Below are positions 1 to 10,800 of a stretch of 45,886 nt of DNA, piece after piece. The translations under genes and the position numbers were made by a program. Source of the DNA: an uncultured Prevotellaceae bacterium (GTDB lineage Bacteria > Bacteroidota > Bacteroidia > Bacteroidales > Bacteroidaceae); contig ONRS01000100.1 of assembly GCA_900320255.1 (NCBI GenBank), forward strand, positions 1 to 45,886, written 5' to 3'. The notes beneath the pieces were generated by a model, which had not been told where the DNA came from, did no database searches, and worked only from the letters and a program-made list of their open reading frames with translations. Each line of letters begins with the position of its first letter. The stretch's first letter is position 1.

Positions 1-129
1 GGCATCGGATGAACACGGATGTACACGGAAGATTATATGGCATCGGATGAACACGGATGTACACGGAAGATTATATGGCATCGGATGTACACGGAAAGAT
101 AAATGGTTTCGGATGAACACGGATGAAAA
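1..129. repeat. Tandem array of GCATCGGATGAACACGG-type repeats
   Basis: Two identical 38-bp units (1-38 and 39-76) are followed by two shortened or diverged units beginning at 77 and 105. The core reads GGATGAACACGGATG. The array sits directly upstream of the GxxExxY gene, and an inverted copy of its first 18 bp lies just beyond that gene (551-568). The array may continue upstream of the window. Confidence 0.9.
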
Positions 130-153
130 CAAATATATATAAAATAGTGGGCT

Positions 154-537
154 ATGCTTATATACGAGGAATTATCGAATAAGATAGTAAAGGCGTACTA
201 CAATGTGCTGCAAGTCTTAGGAAAAGGTTTGGCAGAGAAGGTGTATGAAAATGCGCTTTGTATTGAATTGAATGAAATGAACATTCCCTTTGAGCGCCAA
301 AAGCCTTTGTCTGTAGAATATAAAGGACAGAATGTTGGCAATTATTTTGCAGACATTCTGGTTGACGATAAGATCTTTATAGAGTTGAAAGCAGTATCTG
401 ATATAACTCAAGAACATATTGCCCAAACGCTGAACTACGTGAACCTGACTCATAGTAAGGTTGGCTACATACTGAATTTTGGACAACAAGAAGGCTTGGG
501 GTTTAAACGCCTCCTCGGTCTTGCTGCAAGAGAATGA
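154..537 (+). CDS. GxxExxY-family protein (PD-(D/E)XK nuclease-like fold)
   Basis: This 127-residue protein carries the family signature G-L-A-E-K-V-Y (about residues 25-31), followed by FADILVDD and FIELKA (about residues 65-79). Spaced acidic residues followed by E-x-K are the usual active-site pattern of the PD-(D/E)XK nuclease superfamily, to which GxxExxY proteins (PF13366-like) are assigned. Full length matches the family, which is usually 120-140 residues. The biological role of the family is not established to my knowledge. No good Shine-Dalgarno or promoter is visible; the ATG at 154 is the first in frame. The gene stands alone between repeat blocks on both sides, which suggests a small mobile or selfish cassette rather than membership of the downstream starch operon. 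Nuclease fold is family knowledge; mobility is inference. Confidence 0.85.
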   Translation: MLIYEELSNKIVKAYYNVLQVLGKGLAEKVYENALCIELNEMNIPFERQKPLSVEYKGQNVGNYFADILVDDKIFIELKAVSDITQEHIAQTLNYVNLTHSKVGYILNFGQQEGLGFKRLLGLAARE

Positions 538-550
538 TCATCCGTGTGAT

Positions 551-568
551 TCCGTGTTCATCCGATGC
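551..568. repeat. Inverted partner of the upstream repeat array
   Basis: TCCGTGTTCATCCGATGC is the exact reverse complement of positions 2-19. A partial copy (TCATCCGTGTGA, 538-549) precedes it. The GxxExxY gene is thus bracketed by oppositely oriented copies of the same repeat. Confidence 0.9.
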
Positions 569-601
569 TAAAGATGTAATAATAATAAACAAATAAAAGC
601 T

Positions 602-1915
602 ATGAAACAGAAACCTGATTTAAGTTTTTGGAAATTGTGGAATCTGAGTTTCGGATTCTTTGGTGTACAGATAGCGTACGCCTTGCAGAGTGCGAACATT
701 TCGCGAATCTTTCAGACGCTGGGTGCCGACCCCCACGACCTGAGTTTCTTCTGGATTCTCCCACCGCTAATGGGTATCCTTGTGCAACCGATTGTCGGAA
801 CGCTGTCAGACAAGACGTGGACGCGCTTCGGCCGCCGCATTCCCTATCTGTTTGTGGGTGCGCTGGTAGCCGTACTGGTGATGTGTCTGCTGCCTAATGC
901 CGGCTCATTTGGTATGGCGGTAGGTACGGCGCTCATCTTTGGCCTGTGTGCACTGATGTTCCTCGATACCAGTATCAACATGGCCATGCAGCCGTTCAAG
1001 ATGCTGGTGGGCGACATGGTCAATGAGAAGCAGAAGGCAAAGGCTTACAGCATCCAGTCGTTCCTGTGCAACGCCGGTAGCGTGGTGGGTTACCTGTTCC
1101 CCATCTTCTTCACGTTGTTGGGCATTGCCAACGAGGCACCTAAGGGAATAGTGCCCGACTCCGTTATCTGGTCGTTCTATATTGGCGCTGCCATTCTGAT
1201 ACTTTGTGTCATCTACACCACCGCCAAGGTGAAGGAGTGGAATCCGCAGGAGTATGAGGAATATAATGGTGCCTCGGAGAGCTCAGAGCAGTCAGAGGGC
1301 TCTGGCAACTGGTTCGTACTTCTGAAGAATGCCCCGTCCACCTTCTGGAAGGTAGGACTCGTGCAGTTTTTCTGCTGGTCAGCATTCCTTTATATGTGGA
1401 CCTACACCACTGGTACGGTGGCAGAGACCGTCTGGAACTCTACCGACACCACCAGCAAAGCCTTCCAGGATGCCGGTAACTGGGTGGGCGTGCTTTTTGC
1501 CGTTCAGGCTGTAGGTAGTGTTGTCTGGGCAGCCATTCTGCCGCAGTTCAAGAATACCAAGCTGGCTTATTCGCTGAGTCTTGTGTTGGGAGGCATCGGC
1601 TTCGCTATGGTGCCGTTCATTACCGACCAGTATGTGCTCTTCCTGCCGTTCGTGCTCATTGGCTGTGCCTGGGCTGCCATGCTGGCCATGCCGTTCACCT
1701 TTGTCACCAATGCCCTGCAGGGTTACGGTCACATGGGTGCCTATCTCGGCTTGTTCAACGGTACCATCTGTGTGCCGCAGATTGTGGCAGCACTTGTTGG
1801 TGGCCTTATCCTGCATGCCGTAGGCAGTCATCAGTACTCCATGATGATAGTGGCAGGCGTGCTCTTGCTCGTCGGCTCGGCTTGTGTCTTCATTATCCGC
1901 GACAAGCAGAAGTAA
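602..1915 (+). CDS. MFS sugar transporter, SLC45/GPH-like (probable maltose/maltodextrin carrier)
   Basis: This 437-residue polytopic membrane protein has about 12 hydrophobic segments. The loop SDKTWTRFGRR (about residues 69-79) is the conserved D-x3-R-x-GRR signature between helices 2 and 3 of cation-coupled sugar porters. The N-terminal pattern (FWxLWNLSFGFFGVQIAYALQ) is typical of the SLC45-like branch found in Bacteroidetes maltose clusters. It should import maltose or short maltodextrins across the inner membrane. The location immediately upstream of malQ and susB supports an alpha-glucan substrate. A hydrophilic stretch rich in Glu and Ser (about residues 218-237) forms the central cytoplasmic loop. 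The substrate is inferred from context. A terminator-like hairpin follows the gene, so it may form its own transcription unit. Confidence 0.85.
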   Translation: MKQKPDLSFWKLWNLSFGFFGVQIAYALQSANISRIFQTLGADPHDLSFFWILPPLMGILVQPIVGTLSDKTWTRFGRRIPYLFVGALVAVLVMCLLPNAGSFGMAVGTALIFGLCALMFLDTSINMAMQPFKMLVGDMVNEKQKAKAYSIQSFLCNAGSVVGYLFPIFFTLLGIANEAPKGIVPDSVIWSFYIGAAILILCVIYTTAKVKEWNPQEYEEYNGASESSEQSEGSGNWFVLLKNAPSTFWKVGLVQFFCWSAFLYMWTYTTGTVAETVWNSTDTTSKAFQDAGNWVGVLFAVQAVGSVVWAAILPQFKNTKLAYSLSLVLGGIGFAMVPFITDQYVLFLPFVLIGCAWAAMLAMPFTFVTNALQGYGHMGAYLGLFNGTICVPQIVAALVGGLILHAVGSHQYSMMIVAGVLLLVGSACVFIIRDKQK

Positions 1916-1919
1916 TCCG

Positions 1920-1978
1920 TACCACGTACCACGTACCTCGAACCTCGTACCTCGTACCTCGAACCTCGTACCTCGAAC
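1920..1978. repeat. Heptanucleotide minisatellite (TACCTCG)
   Basis: Eight consecutive 7-bp units made of TACCACG, TACCTCG or AACCTCG start 4 bp after the transporter stop codon. Simple slipped-strand expansion would explain it. Confidence 0.9.
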
Positions 1979-2027
1979 TATATATAATAAGGTAAAGGAT
2001 GCAAACGTTTGCATCCTTTCTTTTTTA
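1979..2027 (+). terminator. Intrinsic terminator after the MFS gene; the palindrome could also be an operator
   Basis: A perfect 26-bp dyad spans 1994-2019, with central 20 bp GGATGCAAACGTTTGCATCC, followed by CTTTTTT. The stem plus T-run fits an intrinsic terminator. The centre GCAAACGTTTGC also looks like a LacI-family operator half-site pair, and it lies about 80 bp upstream of malQ. The 18 bp from 1979 to 1996 recur before another terminator at 45687. Confidence 0.7.
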
Positions 2028-2059
2028 ATAAATTCAAAGTTAGGGTGTAACGGATTGAA

Positions 2060-2075
2060 TAATTTTGTAATTTTG
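2060..2075 (+). promoter_or_regulatory. Possible malQ promoter -7 elements
   Basis: Two overlapping matches to the Bacteroidetes -7 motif TAnnTTTG (TAATTTTG at 2060-2067 and 2068-2075) lie 26-41 bp before the malQ start. No convincing -33 TTTG is present at the right spacing, so the promoter may depend on an activator. Confidence 0.35.
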
Positions 2076-2100
2076 ACGGCAGAACTAAAACTCTATTCCT

Positions 2101-4791
2101 ATGAAGTTACAATTTAACCTTTCCTACCAGACCGTTTTTGGTGAAGACCTGGTGTTGAACATTCTCTCGAATGGTGAGAACGGTAAAGCTGATCAGCATA
2201 ACATGATTACGCTCGACGGCTTGCATTGGACGCTCGACATGAACATGCCGGTTAAGTCCGGAACGTTTATTGATTATTACTATAGTGTGGTGCGTGGCGA
2301 AGATGAAGTGCGCCACGAGTGGCTCATGGAGCCCCACCGCCTGGAGTTTGCTGCAGTAAAGGGTGCCCGCTATACGGTCTATGATCATTGGATTGATATT
2401 CCCGAGGACTCCTTTATGTACAGCTCTGCCTTTACCGACTGCGTTCGGGCTCGTGAGCGCCACTTGAGCACGCCCACCGAGTTTGCCCATACCGTACGTC
2501 TGAAGGTGCGTGCCCCGCAGTTGCGTTCCGACGAGCGCCTGGCCGTTGTGGGTGAGCCTGACTGCATAGGTGGCTGGGACCCCAAGCGTGCCGTAGAGAT
2601 GAAGGAGCACGAATGTAACGAGTGGGCCATCAGCCTCGATGCCTCGCTGCTGCCCGACCGCTTCGAGTTTAAGTTCATCGTGGTTGATAGCGAACAGGAC
2701 TTCACACCTATTTGGGAAACGGGCGAGAACCGCAGCATCCAGCTGACCGAAATAGCAACGGGCGAGGTGGTGGTCTATGAACTGTCGCAGGCCTGGTTCC
2801 CCATTCACGCCTGGAAGGGTGCTGGCACCGTTATCCCCATTTTCTCTTTGCGTAGTGAAGGAAGCTTCGGCGTGGGCGACTTCGGCGATCTGAAGCTGAT
2901 GATTGACTGGGCCGACAAGACCTGCCAGCGTGTGCTGCAGGTGCTGCCCATCAACGATACCAACATCACCCACACATGGCAGGACTCCTATCCCTATAAC
3001 TCCATCAGCATCTTTGCACTTCATCCGCAATACACCGACCTGCGCCAGCTGCCTGAGCTGAAAGACGAAGCGCTGAAGACTAAGTACGAAGAGCTGCGTA
3101 AGGAGCTGAACGCCCTGACGCAGATTGACTATGAGCGTGTCAACGAGGCCAAGATGGCATATCTGCATGACCTCTTCAAGCAGGAGTGGGCATCGGTGAA
3201 GCGCAAGAAGGCCTATAAGGATTTCTATGAGAACAATAAGGAGTGGCTCGAGCCCTACGCAGAGTTCAGCTATTATCGCGACCTCTATGGTACGGCGGTC
3301 TTCTCAGAGTGGCCGAAGAAACTGCCCAAGCCCGACCAGAAGGTTGTTGACTTCTGGTGCTATGTGCAGTTCAATCTGGATGCCCAGATGCGTGGCGCCC
3401 ACGAATATGCCCGTCAGCATCGTGTCATCCTGAAGGGTGACATACCCATCGGCATCTCGCGTGACGGTGTTGAGGCCTGGGTGGAACCTAAGTACTTCAA
3501 CCTGAACGGCCAGGCCGGTGCGCCGCCCGATGCCTTCTCAGTAAACGGTCAGAATTGGGGCTTCCCCACCTACAACTGGGACGCTATGCTGGAGGACGGC
3601 TGTCAGTGGTGGGTGCGCCGCTTCCGTAAGATGGCTGAGTACTTCGATGCCTACCGTATTGACCACGTGCTCGGCTTCTTCCGCATCTGGGAGATTCCTA
3701 TCAACGCCGTCCACGGACTGCTGGGCCAGTTCTCGCCGGCATTAGGCATGACGCCTGCTGAGGTGGAGGCCTATGGCCTGCAGTGGCAGGAGGACCTGTT
3801 CACCACCCCGTTCATAGCCGACTGGACGCTGGAGCGTGTCTTCGGCGACCGTGCCCAGTACGTGAAGGACACCTTCCTCACCCCGAAGCACGACGACCTC
3901 TGGCAGATGAAGCCCGAGTTCGACACCCAGCGTAAGGTGGAGCAGTGGTGGAAGGCTAAGAGTGGAGAGTTGAGAGTGGAGAGTGGAGAGTCGGCTGCCG
4001 CCGAACAGGAGGCGCTCAACAACCTGCGTGACGGTCTCTACTCACTCATCAGCGACGTGCTCTTCGTGCCCGACCGTAAGGACGCAAAGAAGTTCCATCC
4101 GCGCATTGGCGTGCAGAACGACTTTATCTACGAGACCCTTTTCGACAGCGACAAGTATAACTTCAACCGCCTCTACAACGACTACTTCTACCGTCGTAAC
4201 AACCAGTTCTGGTATCATGAGGCCATGAAGAAGCTGCCGCGCCTGACGCAGGCCACCCGTATGCTCGTCTGTGCCGAGGACCTCGGCATGGTGCCCGACT
4301 GCGTGCCCTGGGTCATGAACGAGTTGCGCATCCTGTCGCTCGAAATACAGACCATGCCGAAAGACCCCAGCATCCGCTTTGGCAAGCTGTCGCACAATCC
4401 CTACCGCAGCGTATGCACCTTCTCTACCCACGACATGGCCACTCTGCGCCAGTGGTGGGACGAGGACATGGAGCAGACGCAGGCCTACTACAACATTCCG
4501 TTGCGCAGAAGCGGTGCGGCACCCCATCCGCTGCCCGGTTGGCTGGCCAAGGATATAGTCAGCCGTCAGCTCACGTCGCCCTCCATGCTCTGTCTGCTCT
4601 CGCTGCAGGACTGGCTCTCCATCGACGAGAAGCTGCGTCTGCCCGACCCGAACGCAGAGCGCATCAACATTCCGGCCAATCCGCGCCACTACTGGCGCTA
4701 CCGCATGCACCTCACCATCGAGCAGCTCCTACAGGCCGACGAGTTCAACGAGACCGTTAAGGAGCTGATTACCCAGAGCGGCAGACGATAG
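2101..4791 (+). CDS. malQ: 4-alpha-glucanotransferase (amylomaltase), GH77 with two CBM20-like domains
   Basis: This cytoplasmic enzyme transfers alpha-1,4-glucan segments between maltodextrins and releases glucose. It has 896 residues and no signal peptide. Two starch-binding CBM20-like domains occupy about residues 1-110 and 125-235; the second includes the GGWDPKRAVEM motif. The GH77 barrel follows from about 245 to the end. Catalytic residues visible by family pattern are D521 in YRIDH (nucleophile), E726 in CAEDLG (acid/base) and D778 in STHDMA. The architecture and length match the DPE2-like enzymes common in Bacteroidetes. Residues 621-631 are encoded by a GGAGAGT-type repeat and look like an insertion into a surface loop. 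susB follows after 39 bp, so the two are probably co-transcribed. Confidence 0.95.
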   Translation: MKLQFNLSYQTVFGEDLVLNILSNGENGKADQHNMITLDGLHWTLDMNMPVKSGTFIDYYYSVVRGEDEVRHEWLMEPHRLEFAAVKGARYTVYDHWIDIPEDSFMYSSAFTDCVRARERHLSTPTEFAHTVRLKVRAPQLRSDERLAVVGEPDCIGGWDPKRAVEMKEHECNEWAISLDASLLPDRFEFKFIVVDSEQDFTPIWETGENRSIQLTEIATGEVVVYELSQAWFPIHAWKGAGTVIPIFSLRSEGSFGVGDFGDLKLMIDWADKTCQRVLQVLPINDTNITHTWQDSYPYNSISIFALHPQYTDLRQLPELKDEALKTKYEELRKELNALTQIDYERVNEAKMAYLHDLFKQEWASVKRKKAYKDFYENNKEWLEPYAEFSYYRDLYGTAVFSEWPKKLPKPDQKVVDFWCYVQFNLDAQMRGAHEYARQHRVILKGDIPIGISRDGVEAWVEPKYFNLNGQAGAPPDAFSVNGQNWGFPTYNWDAMLEDGCQWWVRRFRKMAEYFDAYRIDHVLGFFRIWEIPINAVHGLLGQFSPALGMTPAEVEAYGLQWQEDLFTTPFIADWTLERVFGDRAQYVKDTFLTPKHDDLWQMKPEFDTQRKVEQWWKAKSGELRVESGESAAAEQEALNNLRDGLYSLISDVLFVPDRKDAKKFHPRIGVQNDFIYETLFDSDKYNFNRLYNDYFYRRNNQFWYHEAMKKLPRLTQATRMLVCAEDLGMVPDCVPWVMNELRILSLEIQTMPKDPSIRFGKLSHNPYRSVCTFSTHDMATLRQWWDEDMEQTQAYYNIPLRRSGAAPHPLPGWLAKDIVSRQLTSPSMLCLLSLQDWLSIDEKLRLPDPNAERINIPANPRHYWRYRMHLTIEQLLQADEFNETVKELITQSGRR
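3961..3991. repeat. In-frame GGAGAGT-type repeat inside malQ
   Basis: A 31-bp run of the simple units AGTGGAGAG and TTGAGAG encodes residues 621-631 (SGELRVESGES). Its sequence is purine-only apart from T and unlike the surrounding GC-rich coding sequence. The reading frame is kept. Confidence 0.8.
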
Positions 4792-7101
<2,310 letters not shown>

Positions 7102-7115
7102 GGAAAAAATAAGAA

Positions 7116-7432
7116 AACACGCAAAAACACCTACCACCTACCTCTGACGCGCTGAAACCCCGATGCACACAGCGTTTGAGGTGTGGTAGGTGTTGCTGAA
7201 ACACCTACCTAACACCTACCAGTGACCTCACTTCGTTCGGAATGAGGAATGAGAAATGAGAAATGAGAAATTTGAGAGTCGGCACCAGTACATTTCTCAT
7301 TTCTCATTTCTAATTTCTAATTTCTCGAAGGTAGGTGTTAGGTAGGTCATAGGTAGGTGTTTGGACAACACCTACCGTGTCTGAAACGCTGTGTGCATCG
7401 GGGTTTCAGACATATTGAGGTAGGTGTTGACC
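7116..7432. repeat. Nested palindrome of about 315 bp (possible MITE or structured RNA)
   Basis: A perfect 26-bp inverted repeat pairs 7152-7177 with 7384-7409. Outside and inside it are many copies of ACACCTACC on the left and GGTAGGTGT on the right. The centre pairs an AATGAG/AAATGAG run (7241-7271) with an ATTTCTC run (7292-7326). No ORF of credible quality lies inside. It fills the first half of the 714-bp gap between susB and the next gene. Confidence 0.85.
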
Positions 7433-7473
7433 CAATTTCGTTCAAAACTTTCACACGACAGGAAGCGGCTTCC

Positions 7474-7528
7474 CGCAAACGACATGTTTGCGACATGAAA
7501 GTATGCCACTTAGAAACGTAAGTGGCAT
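7474..7528. other. Two small dyads
   Basis: CGCAAAC-N5-GTTTGCG spans 7474-7492. A hairpin ATGCCACTT-N8-AAGTGGCAT spans 7503-7528. Neither is followed by a T-run, so terminator function is doubtful. They may be protein-binding sites or remnants of the neighbouring repeats. Confidence 0.6.
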
Positions 7529-7546
7529 ATTTAGCATAGCAAAACG

Positions 7547-7634
7547 GCACTTTTCCGGTAGAGAAACGGCACTTCTCCGTAACCAAAGTAGCACTTCTCC
7601 GTAACCAAAGTGGCACTTCTTTCTTCCTTGTTAA
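7547..7634. repeat. 22-bp minisatellite (GGCACTTCTCCGTAACCAAAGT)-like
   Basis: Four units start at 7547, 7569, 7591 and 7613 with an exact 22-bp period. The first and last are diverged and the middle two are nearly identical. The element lies about 90 bp upstream of the promoter of the 1285-residue adhesin gene. Confidence 0.85.
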
Positions 7635-7698
7635 CCGTAGCAAAAAGGAAGCAAAAGGTGGCAAAAAGGCAGTGAAATGTAAGAAAAATGAAAATATA

Positions 7699-7730
7699 TT
7701 TGGGAAATTGAACCAAATAGTTTAATTTTG
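7699..7730 (+). promoter_or_regulatory. Promoter of the 1285-residue secreted protein
   Basis: TTTG (7699-7702), a 20-bp spacer and TAATTTTG (7723-7730) match the Bacteroidetes housekeeping consensus. The predicted start of transcription near 7737 leaves an untranslated leader of about 80 bases. Confidence 0.6.
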
Positions 7731-7815
7731 CATCTTTAAAAGAACTCAAAAGTGGCACTTTATCTCAAAAGTGTCCTCAAAAAGTATTTCATTAACAACA
7801 AAAACAATAACATTT

Positions 7816-10800
7816 ATGAAAAAACTATTGACTTTAAGAAAAAGAAAGCTGATGATGACGCTTTCCGCGCTCCTTGCGTTGTTTGCAGGGATGACGAGTC
7901 CGGTCAGCGCACAAGAAACGCTGACGGTGTATGACGGGACAACGACGAATGAGAATGTTCCTATGCGTCCCTATTATGGTGACACACAAGGTCAGAAGAG
8001 CGAGTTCATTATTCCTTCTTCGATGCTTGAGGGAATGGATGGAGCTGACGTAACGGCTATGCAGTTTTACCTTTCTTCATCTGCAGTAGCAACTAAATGG
8101 ACTGCTAAGTACAAGGTGTTCATAAAAGAAATTTCTGAAACAGATTTTACTGTAACTACGGGTTACTATTCGTCAACAGCAACTGCTTTTGGTGATGAGG
8201 GAGCAACTGTCATATATGAAGGAGCTATAACTCCATCGGGGAAGGATGTGATTATTTCTTTTAATGAGCCTTATACTTATAATGGCGGTAATCTTCTTGT
8301 CGGTATATACATGACGTCAACAGGTGGTTACGAAAGTAATTCCTTTTATGGAGAGACGGTAACAAATGGCTCATGGTATTATTATAACTCTAAGAATACC
8401 GTTGCAAACTTTAGGCCCAAGACGACCTTTACCTATGAGTCTGCTGCTGATGGTCCTGCACTAAAGGTTCAGAACTATAAGGATGGAGAAACTTTGGCAT
8501 TTGGTATGGTGAATCCAAAAGCCACACAGACTCTTACATTAGTTAATCCTGGCACAGAGGATGTAACTGTCAATATTTCTACAACAGGTGGTTTTACAGC
8601 AGACAAGACTCAGGTAACCATTGCTGCAAATAAAGGAACAGAGACGGTTACTATTGCAGCTCCTGACGCAACAGCCAACGGAACAATTACGTTTACTCCA
8701 ACTGCAACGGGTGTTGATGCCATTACGCTTAATTTAAGTTGCACTATTAAAGACCCCAACAAGGTGTTTATTGATTTCTCTGGCAATGCGCTTCCTACAG
8801 GAGACGCTACTGGTGACTGGACAACTGCGGGTATCGGCAGTTACACGACAGGTAGTTCAGCTTCATCTTACGTATGGGATTTCTCAAATGGGTATGCTTG
8901 GTATAAGAGTACTTCCTCATCAGCGGGCTATGTAGATTATTATTATCACTCATTGGTGTCACCTTTGATGAAGTTTACAGAGGGCGAAAAACTGATATTT
9001 AAGGTTAAGAAGGAAGTTACTTATTCTACCTACCTTGGCTATCTGCGAGTTGACTACACTACTGATGGCTCAACTTGGAAGGCCGTTGACGGTGGTACAT
9101 TTGCTGATGCTGCTTTAACTACAGAATGGGCAGAGAAGGAAGTTACGATTCCGGCAACAACCAAGCAGATTCGCTTTGTGGCTGCTGGTATAGCTCTTGA
9201 CGATATTTACGGTGGTGAGCTTTCTACCGAGCCTGTGATGAAGGTAACAGCCAGCGATTACGTCTTTGGCATGATTGCTGCTGATGCTACTACCACATTT
9301 ACGATTGCCAACACAGGAAAGTCTGCGCTGACGGGCATTGAAGTTACTTCAGACAATACTGCCTTTACTATCAGCGACATTCCTGCTTCTGTAGAGCCTG
9401 ATGCTATGGCAACTGTTACTGTTACCATGTCTGCTGCTACGAAGGGCCAGGGTCAGGAAGGTACGATTACCATTGCTGCTCCTAACCAGGAGTCTGTAAC
9501 CTTCAACGTAAGCGGTTATGTGGCAGATACAGAATTGTTCTATGAGGACTTCAGCGGCAATGCGCTGCCTGATGGTTGGACGATGGAGAGCGGAAGCACT
9601 TATTCTAACTATGAATGGACATTTGGTAACGCTATCGCAACAGGTTCTAATAAGAATGCACGCCTCATAACTCCAGCATTGACCGTTAAAGAAGGTGAGA
9701 AGATGGCTATTGAAATAAAGAAGTACAATACATGGGCTTGCACGTTACCAATTTATATATCTAAGGATGGAGGTGATTTCACGTTGCTTAAGACCATTGC
9801 CAATACAGACTTGAGCGATCAGTTCAAGGTGTTCTTTATTGAAGGACTTGCAGCAGGTAGCTACAAGATTCGCTTTGATGGTGATGGTATCGTAATGAAT
9901 GCCGTCAACGGTTTCCACCTTGACCAGAATGCTCCTGTTATGGAAATGGTAACTACTGGTGCCGCTTCCTTTGGTAAAGTGACTGCAAGTGCAAAAAAGA
10001 CTTATACCGTTAAGAATGCTGGTACAGGTACGCTGACAGTGAATATTGCTTCTGACAATGATGCATTCACCGTAGCTCCTGAACAACTGAACATAGCTGC
10101 CGGCGAAACGGCAGACTTCACCGTAACCTTCAACTACACTGAGGGCCGCTATGGCAACTTCGCTGGCAACATTACAGTAACTCCAACTTACAATGAAGCA
10201 CTTGCTGTGACTATCGCCGCTTCTGCAAAGGCTACTGATCCCAATGCATGGGACGAGGACTTCGAAGATGTAACAGGTTCAGAATTACCCGCTGGTTGGG
10301 ATGCTAATAAATTCACAGTTGGCACTTATAGTGGTTGGGCAACAAGTACAAATAGTACTAAATATGCAATAGCCTCGGAAAAGGGAGCAACGCTTGTTAC
10401 ACCACGCCTGCAAGCAACGGCTGGCCAGACCCTTACATGGGAGGCTAACTGTGACTATAAGGATGAAGGTATAAAGGTTGAGTATTCTGATGATGAGAGG
10501 GCAACGTGGAAGGTCGTTGAAATAGACGGTCTAACGTTGAGTACTACCAGCGGTAAGGAAAACTATTATCTGCCTCAGGACAACGGTTATACGTCTGGTG
10601 CAAAACTCGACATGAGCTTTACTGCACCTGCGGATGGTTACTATTATCTACGCTTCACTTCATCTTACGCACGTGAGGGTGTTGATAACTTCAACGGCTT
10701 CAAGCTTGCCCCGAAAGACCATGATGCAGTAATTAGTACAACCAATATCCGCAGTACATTCTACCAGTATGGAGATTACAATGTATCTGTAACCGTAAAG

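Noticed and set aside
1..104. CRISPR-like array
   Set aside because: The units are contiguous tandem repeats with no unique spacers and no cas genes nearby.
2107..3168. 353-residue minus-strand ORF opposite malQ
   Set aside because: It is a shadow of the GC-rich malQ frame with no homology I recognise and no ribosome-binding site. The same holds for other long antisense ORFs such as 28553-29455, 32702-33532 and 33905-34732.
7347..7758. Two minus-strand ORFs (105 and 75 residues) upstream of the adhesin
   Set aside because: They translate the palindrome arm and the 22-bp minisatellite; repeated peptide fragments follow from the repeats, not from a gene.
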